A DNA stretch of 64,000 nt, from assembly GCA_017961325.1 (NCBI GenBank), contig JAGCXM010000030.1, positions 1 to 64,000 on the forward strand, in the 5' to 3' direction. The DNA comes from a bacterium. GTDB lineage: Bacteria; UBP6; UBA1177. Below the pieces are notes generated by a model that saw only the letters and a program-made list of their open reading frames with translations, had not been told where the DNA came from and did no database searches. Below are positions 1-8,495 of the stretch, piece after piece. Both the position numbers and the translations under genes were made by a program. The first letter of the stretch is position 1. The number at the start of each line of letters is the position of its first letter.

Positions 1-1572
1 ACCGTCATAGATGAATTTTCCTGCTTCAACTGTCACCATTTCTTCATCTGTGCTGGTTCCGGCGAATCCTTTGCATACGCCATCAATACAAATATCAAAA
101 AGAGTTGTGTCGTCATCATCGTCGCATCTTTCGTGATTCGGTATGAAGTGACACTCGCCGTCTGTCACAAAATATCTGTTGTCCGTGCATGGATTGTTGT
201 CTTCACAAAGCTCAGCGGCATTTTCAGGCAGTTTCGGCAAGTCGGGCAGCTTGGCTATGCCGTTCCTGACATATCCGCCCAAAAGCAGATAACCGTCTTT
301 GATATAAGGCCACTCCTGACCGATGTTCGGATAAAGTTTCGTGACTTCTCCGGTTTCGATATTTACAACATAACTGCTTCCTGTCGAAGTCATCTCTGTT
401 TCGTTGGCAACATAACTGAAATAGGGATATTCAAAACTCGGCATTGTGAAATTTCCTTCAAAAATCCCTTTTATTTCAGGGGTCCACTTCTCTTCACGCT
501 TGGTTTTTAGGTTGAAACTGTATATCTCCATTCCGCTGAGTTTCCCTGGATAGTTTTCATAATAAACCGTGTCTCTGCTTGAGCCGAGCTCAACATAGTC
601 AGCTGAAATAACAGGCGTTTCCCCTGAATATGTCAAAATACTCAGAGGACTCACTTCGAATGTTTCCAAATCTACAAGCCATGCGGTTACATCCAACTCA
701 TCTTTAGACAAACCTTCACCGATATATTTACCCCGACAGACTAAATGCCTGTCATCGATTCTTGGCGCATTGTCACATCTTACACTGGAGATTTTTTCTG
801 TGCTATGGGTTTCTAAATTCAATATTACGGGATTGTCTGAAATATCTAAAAAAACAACATAAGGATATTTTATTTGCATTTTTCCAAAACTTCCCCAATC
901 GGTAATATCAAAGGTTTCATTTGTTTTTAAACTGCCAACCATGAGTTTATGTTGTGAAGCGTTGGACGAAGTCTTGACTCCGTCCCAAACATTAAAAACT
1001 ATTCTTTCTCCGTCTACTGTGAAAGAAGAATGTATGAATTTTGAAACCACTATTTCATAAACATAATTATTTTTTCTATTACATCCGTAGATATTCGGGC
1101 AGTAGGTTTCTCCTGAAAAACAAAATTTTTTGTTTTTAGGATTCAACACAAAAAACACAAAGTCATCGTTGATATCCATTGGATCATCAACATTACCCAA
1201 TGGACTGGAAATACCCATTGAGGGGTCGGATTCAAGAACAGTAACGTACTGGTTTTCTTTCGGGTTAGCCTTGCATTTTACGTCTGTTTTAACGGGACCG
1301 AAACAGAGTTTTGAATCTTCCTGCCCGGGATAAATATAGATGCAGACCGGATCAGGATAAACAGGTTCGACATATTCATCCGGAATTTCTTCAAAATCGT
1401 CAATAATTTCAGCTTCCTGAGTGTCGGAATCGTCATCAACGGTTTCTGAATCATGAGTATCAATGTCAGAATCTGGAACAGTGTCGGAATCATTCTGCGA
1501 TTTTGATGACGAGCAGGAAACAAACAGGATCAAACCTAAGAAAACCAGAAACAATCTCAAGTGACCGGACAT
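1..1572 (-). CDS. Surface lipoprotein with start of formylglycine-enzyme-like domain (C-terminus off the window)
   Basis: An open frame of 524 codons runs from an ATG at 1572, preceded by GGAGGTG, to the window edge without a stop. Residues 1-20 form a lipoprotein signal peptide with lipobox FVSC. Residues 21-65 are an Asp/Ser/Thr/Glu-rich linker. Residues 80-430 are a beta-rich region with regularly spaced aromatic and Gly residues, suggestive of a propeller but without a motif I recognise. Around residues 465-505 lies a Cys-rich segment (CEDNNPCTDN, CDDDDDTTLFDIC, GVCKG) like those of other lipoproteins here. The last visible residues, EEMVTVEAGKFIYDG, match the usual beginning of FGE-sulfatase/SUMF1 domains (MV.V..G.F.MG). 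The catalytic part would be outside the window, so the FGE call is provisional. Likely exposed on the outer membrane. Confidence 0.75.
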   Translation of the reverse strand, partial: MSGHLRLFLVFLGLILFVSCSSSKSQNDSDTVPDSDIDTHDSETVDDDSDTQEAEIIDDFEEIPDEYVEPVYPDPVCIYIYPGQEDSKLCFGPVKTDVKCKANPKENQYVTVLESDPSMGISSPLGNVDDPMDINDDFVFFVLNPKNKKFCFSGETYCPNIYGCNRKNNYVYEIVVSKFIHSSFTVDGERIVFNVWDGVKTSSNASQHKLMVGSLKTNETFDITDWGSFGKMQIKYPYVVFLDISDNPVILNLETHSTEKISSVRCDNAPRIDDRHLVCRGKYIGEGLSKDELDVTAWLVDLETFEVSPLSILTYSGETPVISADYVELGSSRDTVYYENYPGKLSGMEIYSFNLKTKREEKWTPEIKGIFEGNFTMPSFEYPYFSYVANETEMTSTGSSYVVNIETGEVTKLYPNIGQEWPYIKDGYLLLGGYVRNGIAKLPDLPKLPENAAELCEDNNPCTDNRYFVTDGECHFIPNHERCDDDDDTTLFDICIDGVCKGFAGTSTDEEMVTVEAGKFIYDG

Positions 1573-1611
1573 TTGCACCTCCGTGAACATTATTTAAAAA
1601 CATTACCGGAT

Positions 1612-1639
1612 AGTTTATTTTTTATGCAAGCGGAGTCAA
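1612..1639 (-). promoter_or_regulatory. Sigma70-type promoter for the lipoprotein at 1572
   Basis: On the minus strand TTGACT (1639-1634), 16 nt, then TAAACT (1617-1612). It lies about 40 nt upstream of the lipoprotein ATG and is divergent from the hydG-operon promoter. Confidence 0.5.
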
Positions 1640-1687
1640 GCGGAAAATCTGACATTTGAACTTTGCTTGATAGATAATAGATAAAAT

Positions 1688-1715
1688 TTGACACGCCGTT
1701 TTTAAACCGTATTAT
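1688..1715 (+). promoter_or_regulatory. Sigma70-type promoter of the TM1266-hydG operon
   Basis: TTGACA (1688-1693), a 16-nt spacer and TATTAT (1710-1715). This is a near-consensus promoter about 70 nt upstream of the first gene. Confidence 0.65.
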
Positions 1716-1728
1716 CGCGTTGTTCCGA

Positions 1729-1760
1729 GGTGCTGAAGGTTCGGCACCGAAGAGTTTTTT
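1729..1760 (+). promoter_or_regulatory. 5' UTR hairpin, possible attenuator
   Basis: GGTGCTGAA (1729-1737) can pair with TTCGGCACC (1740-1748) apart from one G-U pair, and six Ts follow at 1755-1760. It sits right after the predicted transcription start of the hydG operon. It could be a weak attenuator or simply a 5' stabilising stem; the T-run is offset from the stem, so termination is uncertain. Confidence 0.3.
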
Positions 1761-1786
1761 ATTAACTTATCCAAAAGAGATGTCTG

Positions 1787-2071
1787 ATGGAAAAGAGAGT
1801 CGGATCGGTTCTGATCATCGTTACAGAAAAAGAAAATGTTCCCAAATTAAATTCGATTCTTTCGCAGCACGGCGACATCATCGTCGGCAGGATGGGGCTC
1901 AATCTCGGGCTTGCTGCGGCTCACGTCATTTCGCTCGTCGTTCACGGAAATACCGACCGCATAGCGTCGCTTACCGGCAAGATCGGCAAACTCAAAGGTT
2001 TTGAGGTCAAATCAGTTTTAAGCAAATATGTTGAAGATGAAGGAGAAGAAAATGAAGTCACTGAACACTGA
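1787..2071 (+). CDS. TM1266-family iron-only hydrogenase system regulator
   Basis: A 94-residue protein with a ferredoxin-like/ACT-like pattern: beta strand VGSVLIIVTE, helix VPKLNSILSQH, strand DIIVGRMGL, then a second beta-alpha-beta unit. It matches the small putative regulators (TM1266 family) that accompany [FeFe]-hydrogenase maturation genes. Established knowledge is limited to that genomic linkage; ligand and DNA target are not known to me. It overlaps the hydG start by about 20 nt, so the two are translationally linked. The acidic tail (EDEGEENEVTEH) is lineage-specific. Confidence 0.8.
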   Translation: MEKRVGSVLIIVTEKENVPKLNSILSQHGDIIVGRMGLNLGLAAAHVISLVVHGNTDRIASLTGKIGKLKGFEVKSVLSKYVEDEGEENEVTEH

Positions 2072-3440
2072 AAAGATTTTTATTGACAGAGAGAAACTTT
2101 ACGGCCTTATCGACCAGAAAGTCACGGACAGCCAGGTTGACGAAGTGCTTAACCGCGCAATGCAGCTCAAAGGGCTTGACCTCAAGGACGCTGCAGTCCT
2201 GCTCAACATCAAGGACGAAAAACAGCGCAACAAAGTCTTCGAGGCTGCAGGCAAGGCAAAAGAAATAATCTACGGAAAGAGAATAGTCCTCTTTGCGCCG
2301 CTTTATCTAGGCAATGTCTGCACGAACAACTGCGTTTACTGCTCGTTCAGAAAGGACAACACCGCACTTAAACGCGCAATACTCACTGACGAGCAGATTC
2401 AGGACGAGACGAAACTGCTCCTCAAAATGGGACACAAAAGACTTCTCGTCATCGGCGGCGAAGCGAGAGCAACTGACGTTGAATACTACGCCCACTCGAT
2501 CAGAAAAGTTTACGAGACCAACTGGAACGGCAACACCGTCCGCAGAATCAACGTCGAGATCGCACCTCAGAGTGAAGACAACTTCAGACTTCTGAAAAAA
2601 GAGAAGATCGGAACATACATCTGCTTCCAGGAAACTTATGACGAAAAACTCTATCCCGAGTTCCATCCGAGCGGCCTCAAGGCTGACTACGGCTGGAGAC
2701 TTCTCGTTATGGACAGAGCTCTCCGCGCAGGACTCAACGATGTCGGTATCGGTGCACTTTTCGGACTTACCGACTACCGTTTCGAAACTCTTGCACTTCT
2801 CGAGCATGCGAACCACCTCGACAAGACCTACGGAATAGGACCGCACACGGTCAGCGTCCCGAGGATCGAGCCGGCTGAAGGCGCACCGCTTTCATACAAC
2901 ATCCCGCATCCCGTAAGCGATGACGAATTCATGCTTCTGGTCGCAGTTATCAGACTTTCCCTGCCCTACACCGGCATCATCCTTTCGACAAGGGAAAACG
3001 ACAAGATCAGAACGCGCCTTCTCCACTACGGCGTCAGCCAGGTCAGCGCGGCAAGCAGAACAAATCCGGGCGGATACGAAGAAGACGAAGCAGGCGCACA
3101 GTTCTCGCTCGGTGACCACAGATCGGTCGACGAAGTCGTTTCTTCGCTCATCGACGGCGGCTACATTCCTTCATTCTGCACAGGCTGCTACCGCAGAGGC
3201 CGCGTAGGTGCAGACTTCATGGATCTCGCAAAACCGGGACTTATCCACGAATTCTGTCTGCCGAACGGAATGCTCACGTTCAAGGAATATCTTGAAGACT
3301 TCGCTTCTCCTGAAACCAAGGCGAAAGGCGAAAAACTTCTCGTCAAACTTATGGACGACATCGAAAATCCTGAAAGAAGGGCAAAAACTCAGGAACTTCT
3401 CGGCGAAATCGAAAAAGGCAAAAGAGACCTCTACTTCTAA
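2052..3440 (+). CDS. hydG: [FeFe]-hydrogenase maturation radical SAM enzyme HydG
   Basis: HydG cleaves tyrosine to give p-cresol and the CO and CN ligands used to build the H-cluster of [FeFe]-hydrogenase. The radical-SAM CX3CX2C motif is visible as CTNNCVYC (Cys 90, 94, 97). The second, HydG-specific auxiliary cluster motif CX2CX22C is also complete near residues 380-405 (FCTGCYRRG through HEFC). This separates it from ThiH, which lacks it. Length, 462 residues, is normal. I chose ATG 2052 because AAGGAG lies 7 nt upstream; an in-frame ATG at 2028 has no such site. The partners hydE and hydF and the hydrogenase itself are not in the window. A strong terminator follows at 3546. Confidence 0.95.
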   Translation: MKSLNTEKIFIDREKLYGLIDQKVTDSQVDEVLNRAMQLKGLDLKDAAVLLNIKDEKQRNKVFEAAGKAKEIIYGKRIVLFAPLYLGNVCTNNCVYCSFRKDNTALKRAILTDEQIQDETKLLLKMGHKRLLVIGGEARATDVEYYAHSIRKVYETNWNGNTVRRINVEIAPQSEDNFRLLKKEKIGTYICFQETYDEKLYPEFHPSGLKADYGWRLLVMDRALRAGLNDVGIGALFGLTDYRFETLALLEHANHLDKTYGIGPHTVSVPRIEPAEGAPLSYNIPHPVSDDEFMLLVAVIRLSLPYTGIILSTRENDKIRTRLLHYGVSQVSAASRTNPGGYEEDEAGAQFSLGDHRSVDEVVSSLIDGGYIPSFCTGCYRRGRVGADFMDLAKPGLIHEFCLPNGMLTFKEYLEDFASPETKAKGEKLLVKLMDDIENPERRAKTQELLGEIEKGKRDLYF

Positions 3441-3545
3441 ACCGCAATTTAGAGACAAGCCTTCATCCCCCCTTTATTCACCAAACCTCACCCTTTATCC
3501 ATATCCAGAGTGGCGAGGGGAAAATCAAGCGAGGAAATTTTAGTA

Positions 3546-3572
3546 TGCGGGCGAAAACGCCCGCATTTTTTT
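3546..3572 (+). terminator. Rho-independent terminator of the hydG operon
   Basis: Perfect 8-bp stem TGCGGGCG / CGCCCGCA with an AAAA loop, followed by seven Ts. Confidence 0.9.
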
Positions 3573-3582
3573 ATGATTCAAA

Positions 3583-4662
3583 TTACCAGGCCGGTTCAAG
3601 AGAAAGATTAAAGTGATCAACTACCGCGGAATTAATAGTCAGACTACCAAGACTGAACCATTCGAATTTATGTTCCCAGCATCCGACCTCGTCGTTTGAA
3701 GATGCCAGATCGGAACTCGTATCACCTCCGATAGCATCGCCGTCATAAAGGCAGTAGGTAATCGTGTCGGTTTTTGCCGAAAAATCTATCGTTGAGCTTT
3801 CATTCCAGCTTGCTGAAGTCGAATCCTCGCCGCTATTTGTTCTGAAAACTTCTTTTCCGTTGATTTTTACAACTGCAAAAAGATCAGGCAAGCCGCCTAA
3901 TGCATCCCAAGCTTCATCATCTGCATTTTTTTCAGTAACTTTTGCATCGATGAAAGTGACTATCCATTTTTTACCCCACGGGCTCTGGCATGAATTCTGA
4001 TAGTAGAACAAACCTTCAGCGCATTCATCATCCGCCGGTTCCGGTTCATTGTCATCAGGAACAGTAAATCCGCAATCTTCCATTTCTTCTGCACAGTTAC
4101 TGTATACGCAGTCTGTAAATTCTTCATTTGTTGTTGCATCCGAGCAGTTATCTGTCCAACAGTTATACATTGCGTAAAACTGACTCTGACCGGTTTCAGA
4201 ACCGTTGTCCACACACTTTTGCGCACAGGCATTGTCCTCACAATCAGCATAGCAGCTGTAAATTGATGTGCATGACAAATTCAGGGAATTATCACATTTT
4301 CCTGTTGAAGCATTGCAGCCGTAATCGCAGTATTCATCATAGCTCCAGTAGCCATTGTAGCAGGAGTAGGAATAAGAACCGTCGCATTTATATTCTCCGG
4401 AAGAACATTCTGAATCAGCGCTTTGACTGTCGGCACATTTTCCTGTCCAAGAATCACATCCGTAACTGCAATATTCGTGTACCATCCATATCAGATCGTT
4501 GCCTGAATAGCCGCAATAGTAGGAATCTCCGTATTTGCAGACATAATCCCCGTAAATACATTCCCGATAGGAACTTTCGCCGCTGTCACTGTTTCCGCCG
4601 CCGCATGAAACCGTAAAAACCATCGCAGCAAGCATAGCTGCGCAAACAAGAAACTTTTTCAT
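3583..4662 (-). CDS. Cys-rich surface lipoprotein with C-terminal C2-like domain
   Basis: A 359-residue lipoprotein. The signal peptide ends in lipobox TVSC followed by GGGNSDSGE. Three related modules of about 35-40 residues follow (CxxGxYxC...YDxYCxYGCxxxTGKC pattern, residues 30-130). A further Cys-rich block (CYADCEDNACAQKC, CSDATTNEEFTDC) covers residues 130-200. The final 120 residues begin KKWIVTFIDAKV and contain GLPDLFAVV, WNESSTIDF and CLYDGDAIGGD, which resembles C2-type beta sandwiches used in surface proteins. ATG 4662 is chosen because GGAGG precedes it and the signal peptide starts there; the open frame extends 23 codons further without support. Function unknown; probably adhesion or surface display. 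Confidence 0.7.
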   Translation of the reverse strand: MKKFLVCAAMLAAMVFTVSCGGGNSDSGESSYRECIYGDYVCKYGDSYYCGYSGNDLIWMVHEYCSYGCDSWTGKCADSQSADSECSSGEYKCDGSYSYSCYNGYWSYDEYCDYGCNASTGKCDNSLNLSCTSIYSCYADCEDNACAQKCVDNGSETGQSQFYAMYNCWTDNCSDATTNEEFTDCVYSNCAEEMEDCGFTVPDDNEPEPADDECAEGLFYYQNSCQSPWGKKWIVTFIDAKVTEKNADDEAWDALGGLPDLFAVVKINGKEVFRTNSGEDSTSASWNESSTIDFSAKTDTITYCLYDGDAIGGDTSSDLASSNDEVGCWEHKFEWFSLGSLTINSAVVDHFNLSLEPAW

Positions 4663-4743
4663 CTTTAACCTCCAAAAGTTAATAAAAACACAAAAAACGA
4701 TTTTGTTTAAAGCTGCCAATTTGGTACGCAAAAAAATCCCGGA

Positions 4744-5232
4744 TCATTCGTCATCCTTTTCTTTAGTCAGCTTTTCTTCAGTAATATCAACAGCTTTATC
4801 TCCCACAAGAATTGAGTGGAAATACTCCAGATTGGCCATTGCGCGTTCGTTCCTCTCTTTTTCAGCCTGAAGTTCCATCTTCAGCCGCTCGAATTTTTTC
4901 TCAAGAGCCGCCTTGTCCGCCTTTTCCCCGCCAAGAACGCGATAAGGCTGGAATTCCCGCTGACTTTCAAGAGATTTTCCGAAACATGACATGTAAGGTT
5001 TCAGAAAGCAGAGATTTTCGACAAGGATTTTGGCGTCCTGCGAAAGCATGAACCTGTCTTCGCGCCTGTTGAAAAAACTGTCAGCGCTCGGAACATGAAA
5101 ACGCTTGTCGAAGTCCTCTTTGTTTTTGATAATTTCGCGAACCCAGTTCGCAAGTTTTCCCGGATTTTCATAGCCAAGCTCCCGAATAAAATCGAAAAGC
5201 ACCAATGTTTCGGCGTCACAAATCTTTTCCAT
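4744..5232 (-). CDS. Hypothetical cytoplasmic protein, coiled-coil C-terminus
   Basis: A 162-residue protein with GGAGG 6 nt before its ATG. No signal peptide or membrane segment. Residues 1-95 are predicted helical (LVLFDFIRELGYENPGKLANWV...). Residues 105-145 (KADKAALEKKFERLKMELQAE and on) look like a coiled coil, and the end is very acidic/lysine-rich. I do not recognise the family. It stands between the lipoprotein and a 400-nt gap; the lipoprotein has its own ribosome site 80 nt downstream and may be co-transcribed. Confidence 0.55.
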   Translation of the reverse strand: MEKICDAETLVLFDFIRELGYENPGKLANWVREIIKNKEDFDKRFHVPSADSFFNRREDRFMLSQDAKILVENLCFLKPYMSCFGKSLESQREFQPYRVLGGEKADKAALEKKFERLKMELQAEKERNERAMANLEYFHSILVGDKAVDITEEKLTKEKDDE

Positions 5233-5638
5233 AATCCTCCTTGCATCAAAAAAAACCGATTTTGCTTATCTCTACCATTTTGGCATAAAAGTTTTTTCTG
5301 ACGACTCACAAAAAGTTAATAAAATCAACTTGTTGCAAAGAGTTTTGGATTCTGGCACAATCGGCTGGCAAAAAGGCTCTAAAACAAAACCAAGCCCTGA
5401 ATTTTTAAAACGACCGATTGTTAAGCTGAAATAAATGACTGTCTACCTGCGATAAACAACCATCCGAAGTCCAAAAAACCTTTTAATGCCTTTTGGCAAC
5501 TCCGTTACCTGCCGGTGAAATGCTCGCCGTTCGCGAAAAGCGGGAAATCATTCCCAGATCGCACAAAATAACATCTGCTGCTCACAGCGCAACAATAAAC
5601 GCGGAAATTATGGGGATTTTGAGATGAAAATCAAATTT
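5233..5638. other. Intergenic region without a recognisable gene
   Basis: About 400 nt upstream of the 162-residue gene and downstream of the 740-residue gene. No ORF over 60 codons that is not a shadow, no clear terminator and no tRNA-like fold were seen. The 5' control region of the 162-residue gene presumably lies at its left end. Confidence 0.5.
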
Positions 5639-7861
5639 TTAATAATTTTTCGGATAATTTATTTTGACTTCCTTGCTTTTGAGGTTCTGCGCGGAAACCC
5701 AGTCGAAATCAATGCCGAGACTCTTCAGGTGCGCGACTCTGTACCACCACCACGCATTGAGAAGCGCCCTTTTTCTTGAGCCTGAATCGAATTTTCCCTT
5801 GATTTTGCCGATGCGCTCGAGCGTTTTTTCCGCCGCTTCCCTGACATCCTTGTCGATATCATTTTTCTTCAAGTGATTGAATACTGACTTGCAGCCCGAA
5901 TTTACTCTCAGATCTCCTGCCGCTTCACAGAAAGCCTCCCTCCAGAGCGGATGAGGCTCAATGACATTGATATCATATCCGGCTTTAAACTCTTCAGGCA
6001 CATCTTCCGGATTTTCCAGGCGCTTATTTATTGCAAAATCGTCTGCCGATTTAAGCTCTCCGGCAAGATATTTGAACCACTCTTCGCATACTTCGGCAGC
6101 GTCTTCACCTTCCAGAGAACCGAGAAGCGGTGTCAGACGCAACGGCACGAAAGCCCAGACAAAGCGGAAATCTTCGTAAGGCTTCATATCTATCGAATAA
6201 GCCTGTTCCCTGAGATTCCTGAAAATCGCCAGCACAGGTTTGATCGCTTTCCACGCACCGAAAGAATCTTTCAAAAATGTTACTGCCGCATCAAAAACTA
6301 AAGTTGTGGGATAAGATTCAGAATCGGGAATATAATCGCTGTCAAAATGCTCGTCTGCGTAGTAATCAGAGGGTTTTCCTCCCGATTTAGCGATTTTTTT
6401 GAGTCCGTTCAAGAAATCATCGACCTCTTTTTTCAAAGCATTTTTATCGATATTTGTCTCAGGCAGTTCAGGTAAAACCACTATTTCCGCTTTATTGAAA
6501 ATTGTTTTCGTCTGCTCGACAATGACAATCTGCTTAAAAAGTTCAGGCAGTTTTTTGAACCACTCTTTCCCGACAATCTTTTCGCGAAGAAAAATTTCAA
6601 GGAGAATCTTTTTTACCTCATCAGGTTCAACTGCCTCTTCGCCGCAGCATATACTGACTTTTGTAAGAAGAACATACGGAAGACGAGAAAAAGAATGTCC
6701 CGCATAATCCAAATCATCGATTGTTTTAACCTCTCTTTCAGCGACACGCCTGATCAAGGGCATTCTGTATTCGCAATCGAGTTTCATCATAACAGAAAAG
6801 AAGTCCCTGTTCCTCATTTCGTATTCAAAACTACTGAAAACATCGCCGTCGGCAAGACAGGCTGTCATTTCATCCCATGAAAAAAGTATTTCTGCCAGTT
6901 CTTTTCCTGTTCGGCGGAAAATATAATCTTCTAAACCTTTTTTCGGTTCAGTCAAAGCTTTGACCTCATCCTCGCTTTCACACACAATTATTCCGTGTTT
7001 CTTGAATTCTTCACGGCGGACAGACTCCAGATTTTCCCCTTCTTTTACAATACGGAACCATCCTTCCAGACAACACTTTTTTATTTCAAACAATTCCAAC
7101 AAATAATCATGGCGGATCATACAGTCAAGAACAATTTCCGGAGTAAACAGTTTATCTTTAATCAGGATTTTCAAAAGATCGATATTGTTGAGCAATCCCT
7201 TGAAAACACGGTAAAAACATAAAGTTGTACCATTGACAAGATTACAGAAAATCTTTTTTTCCGAATAGATTCTTTCTGTCGGATAATACTTTTTGTCAAG
7301 CGGCTCTATGAAATTCAGAGAGCGGAGATTCTCTACAGCATATTTATACAAGGCTTTAATATCATTGAACTTATCGAGTTTTTCTTTTTCATTTCTTTTT
7401 GATGCCTCGAAACTGTCTTTGGGAATCCAGCCTATAGACATCTTTTTCTTTTCGGAAAAATTATCCCAGAGAATAAAATAGCGGAGAAAATCATTTCTCA
7501 CCTCTCCGAAACGGTGAAAATCGGCAACCATTACTGTAGGCAGGACATCGTAATAAAAACATTTCAGGAACTTTTCATAATCACCCGTTTTTTCACTTAA
7601 TTCAAAAAACTTGTCTTCCAATTCCCAAAAACCGGCTTCTTCATCTTTTTCCAAAATCTTGCTGTAGTTGGCAATGCCGAGCAAGTCCTTAGCTTCTTTC
7701 TCGCTCAGAAGTTCTGACAAAATCCCTATCACTTCTTCAGTTTTTTCCTCTTCGCAGGGGCGGACATTACCGTGTTTCATCCTTTCCAGACATTTTGAAA
7801 CTATGCGCCTGATGTTTCCTTCTTTGGTTTCTTTTTGATCGAATTTAGGAAATTTACTCAT
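5639..7861 (-). CDS. Large hypothetical protein, helical-repeat-like
   Basis: A 740-residue soluble protein starting at ATG 7861 (GGAGGAAAAT upstream); codons further upstream lack a ribosome site. It is rich in Lys, Glu, Phe and Trp. Residues 1-480 read as successive amphipathic helices. Residues 640-690 (DKDVREAAEKTLERIGKIKG) look like a HEAT-type repeat, and the end has an unusual aromatic cluster (LLNAWWWYRVAHLKSLGIDFDW). There is no P-loop, nuclease or membrane motif that I can identify. The gene follows a RelE/ParE-like small gene by 54 nt on the same strand. I do not recognise the family and assign no function. Confidence 0.6.
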   Translation of the reverse strand: MSKFPKFDQKETKEGNIRRIVSKCLERMKHGNVRPCEEEKTEEVIGILSELLSEKEAKDLLGIANYSKILEKDEEAGFWELEDKFFELSEKTGDYEKFLKCFYYDVLPTVMVADFHRFGEVRNDFLRYFILWDNFSEKKKMSIGWIPKDSFEASKRNEKEKLDKFNDIKALYKYAVENLRSLNFIEPLDKKYYPTERIYSEKKIFCNLVNGTTLCFYRVFKGLLNNIDLLKILIKDKLFTPEIVLDCMIRHDYLLELFEIKKCCLEGWFRIVKEGENLESVRREEFKKHGIIVCESEDEVKALTEPKKGLEDYIFRRTGKELAEILFSWDEMTACLADGDVFSSFEYEMRNRDFFSVMMKLDCEYRMPLIRRVAEREVKTIDDLDYAGHSFSRLPYVLLTKVSICCGEEAVEPDEVKKILLEIFLREKIVGKEWFKKLPELFKQIVIVEQTKTIFNKAEIVVLPELPETNIDKNALKKEVDDFLNGLKKIAKSGGKPSDYYADEHFDSDYIPDSESYPTTLVFDAAVTFLKDSFGAWKAIKPVLAIFRNLREQAYSIDMKPYEDFRFVWAFVPLRLTPLLGSLEGEDAAEVCEEWFKYLAGELKSADDFAINKRLENPEDVPEEFKAGYDINVIEPHPLWREAFCEAAGDLRVNSGCKSVFNHLKKNDIDKDVREAAEKTLERIGKIKGKFDSGSRKRALLNAWWWYRVAHLKSLGIDFDWVSAQNLKSKEVKINYPKNY

Positions 7862-7915
7862 ATTTTCCTCCTTTTTAAGCCCCGCGGCCGGCATCGCCGA
7901 CCGCAGGAATTGTTG

Positions 7916-8152
7916 TTAATGACCGAATCTTTTCAGATTCTTTATTTTGTTCTCGTAGGCATCGTGGCAGCCTACAAAAAAGTTGCCTCTGCCGTCAGTC
8001 AGAACCCTGTAGTTCATATCGAGACGATACGAATACCAGGACTTGACCCCGGCGAGCTTTTTCCAGAACCTCTTCAAGCCACGTTTAAAAAGTTCAATGA
8101 TTCCCGCCGCTTTTTCCAGGAATTCCTGCGGCACATAAGACAGTTTTTTCAT
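7916..8152 (-). CDS. RelE/ParE-like toxin-fold small protein
   Basis: A 78-residue basic protein beginning MKKLSYVPQEFLEKAAG (ATG 8152, GGAG upstream). The C-terminal half, SWYSYRLDMNYRVLTDGRG then FFVGCHDAYENKIKN, follows the RelE/ParE/HigB pattern of a W..R....YRvl strand pair and a final h..HD.Y. segment. Such proteins are usually mRNA interferases or gyrase poisons partnered with an antitoxin, but no antitoxin-sized gene lies beside it. The next gene in the operon encodes the 740-residue protein. An alternative is a catalytically silent member of the fold. Confidence 0.55.
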   Translation of the reverse strand: MKKLSYVPQEFLEKAAGIIELFKRGLKRFWKKLAGVKSWYSYRLDMNYRVLTDGRGNFFVGCHDAYENKIKNLKRFGH

Positions 8153-8437
8153 AGCAAAACTCCACAAATAAGTTAATAAATCCAAACTGTCTTTCGAATA
8201 TTTTCGTGAATAAAAAGACGTTTACCTCTGCGTTTTAAGACTCAGCAAGTCACTACCGATGGCGCGTAGTTTCTTCTTTTACCGGCGGAATTCCTCAATG
8301 GTGCGGAATCGGGAAATCCATCCCTCTCCTCCGGTGGTTCGTTTCCTTTACTCCACTTTGAATAAACAAAAAGACGGATGAATTTATAAGCACGAAGGAA
8401 CGAAGTCAAGTTTTACATTTTTCCAAAATCGTAAAAT
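8153..8437. other. Intergenic region with candidate structured element (8281-8335)
   Basis: No gene is seen. At 8281-8335 a three-way fold can be drawn. The outer arms ACCGGCGGA and TCCTCCGGT pair with one mismatch. They enclose hairpin ATTCC/GGAAT (8290-8309) and hairpin GGGA/TCCC (8311-8324). I could not match it to a known riboswitch or small RNA; strand unknown. Confidence 0.3.
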
Positions 8438-8465
8438 TTGTCTTTTCCCTGCTTTTATTTAGAAT
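8438..8465 (+). promoter_or_regulatory. Sigma70-type promoter upstream of the exported protein and thiL
   Basis: TTGTCT (8438-8443), 16-nt spacer, TAGAAT (8460-8465); start codon 30 nt downstream. Confidence 0.5.
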
Positions 8466-8495
8466 CTTCCGTCTTTGATTTTTGGGAGATAGAAG

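Noticed and set aside
2307-2846. Minus-strand ORF of 179 residues opposite hydG
   Set aside because: Shadow of the hydG frame, which carries all known HydG motifs.
8250-8350. FMN or TPP riboswitch
   Set aside because: CCGGCGG and AATTCC fragments recall the FMN element on one strand, but the remaining conserved segments and the expected order are missing.
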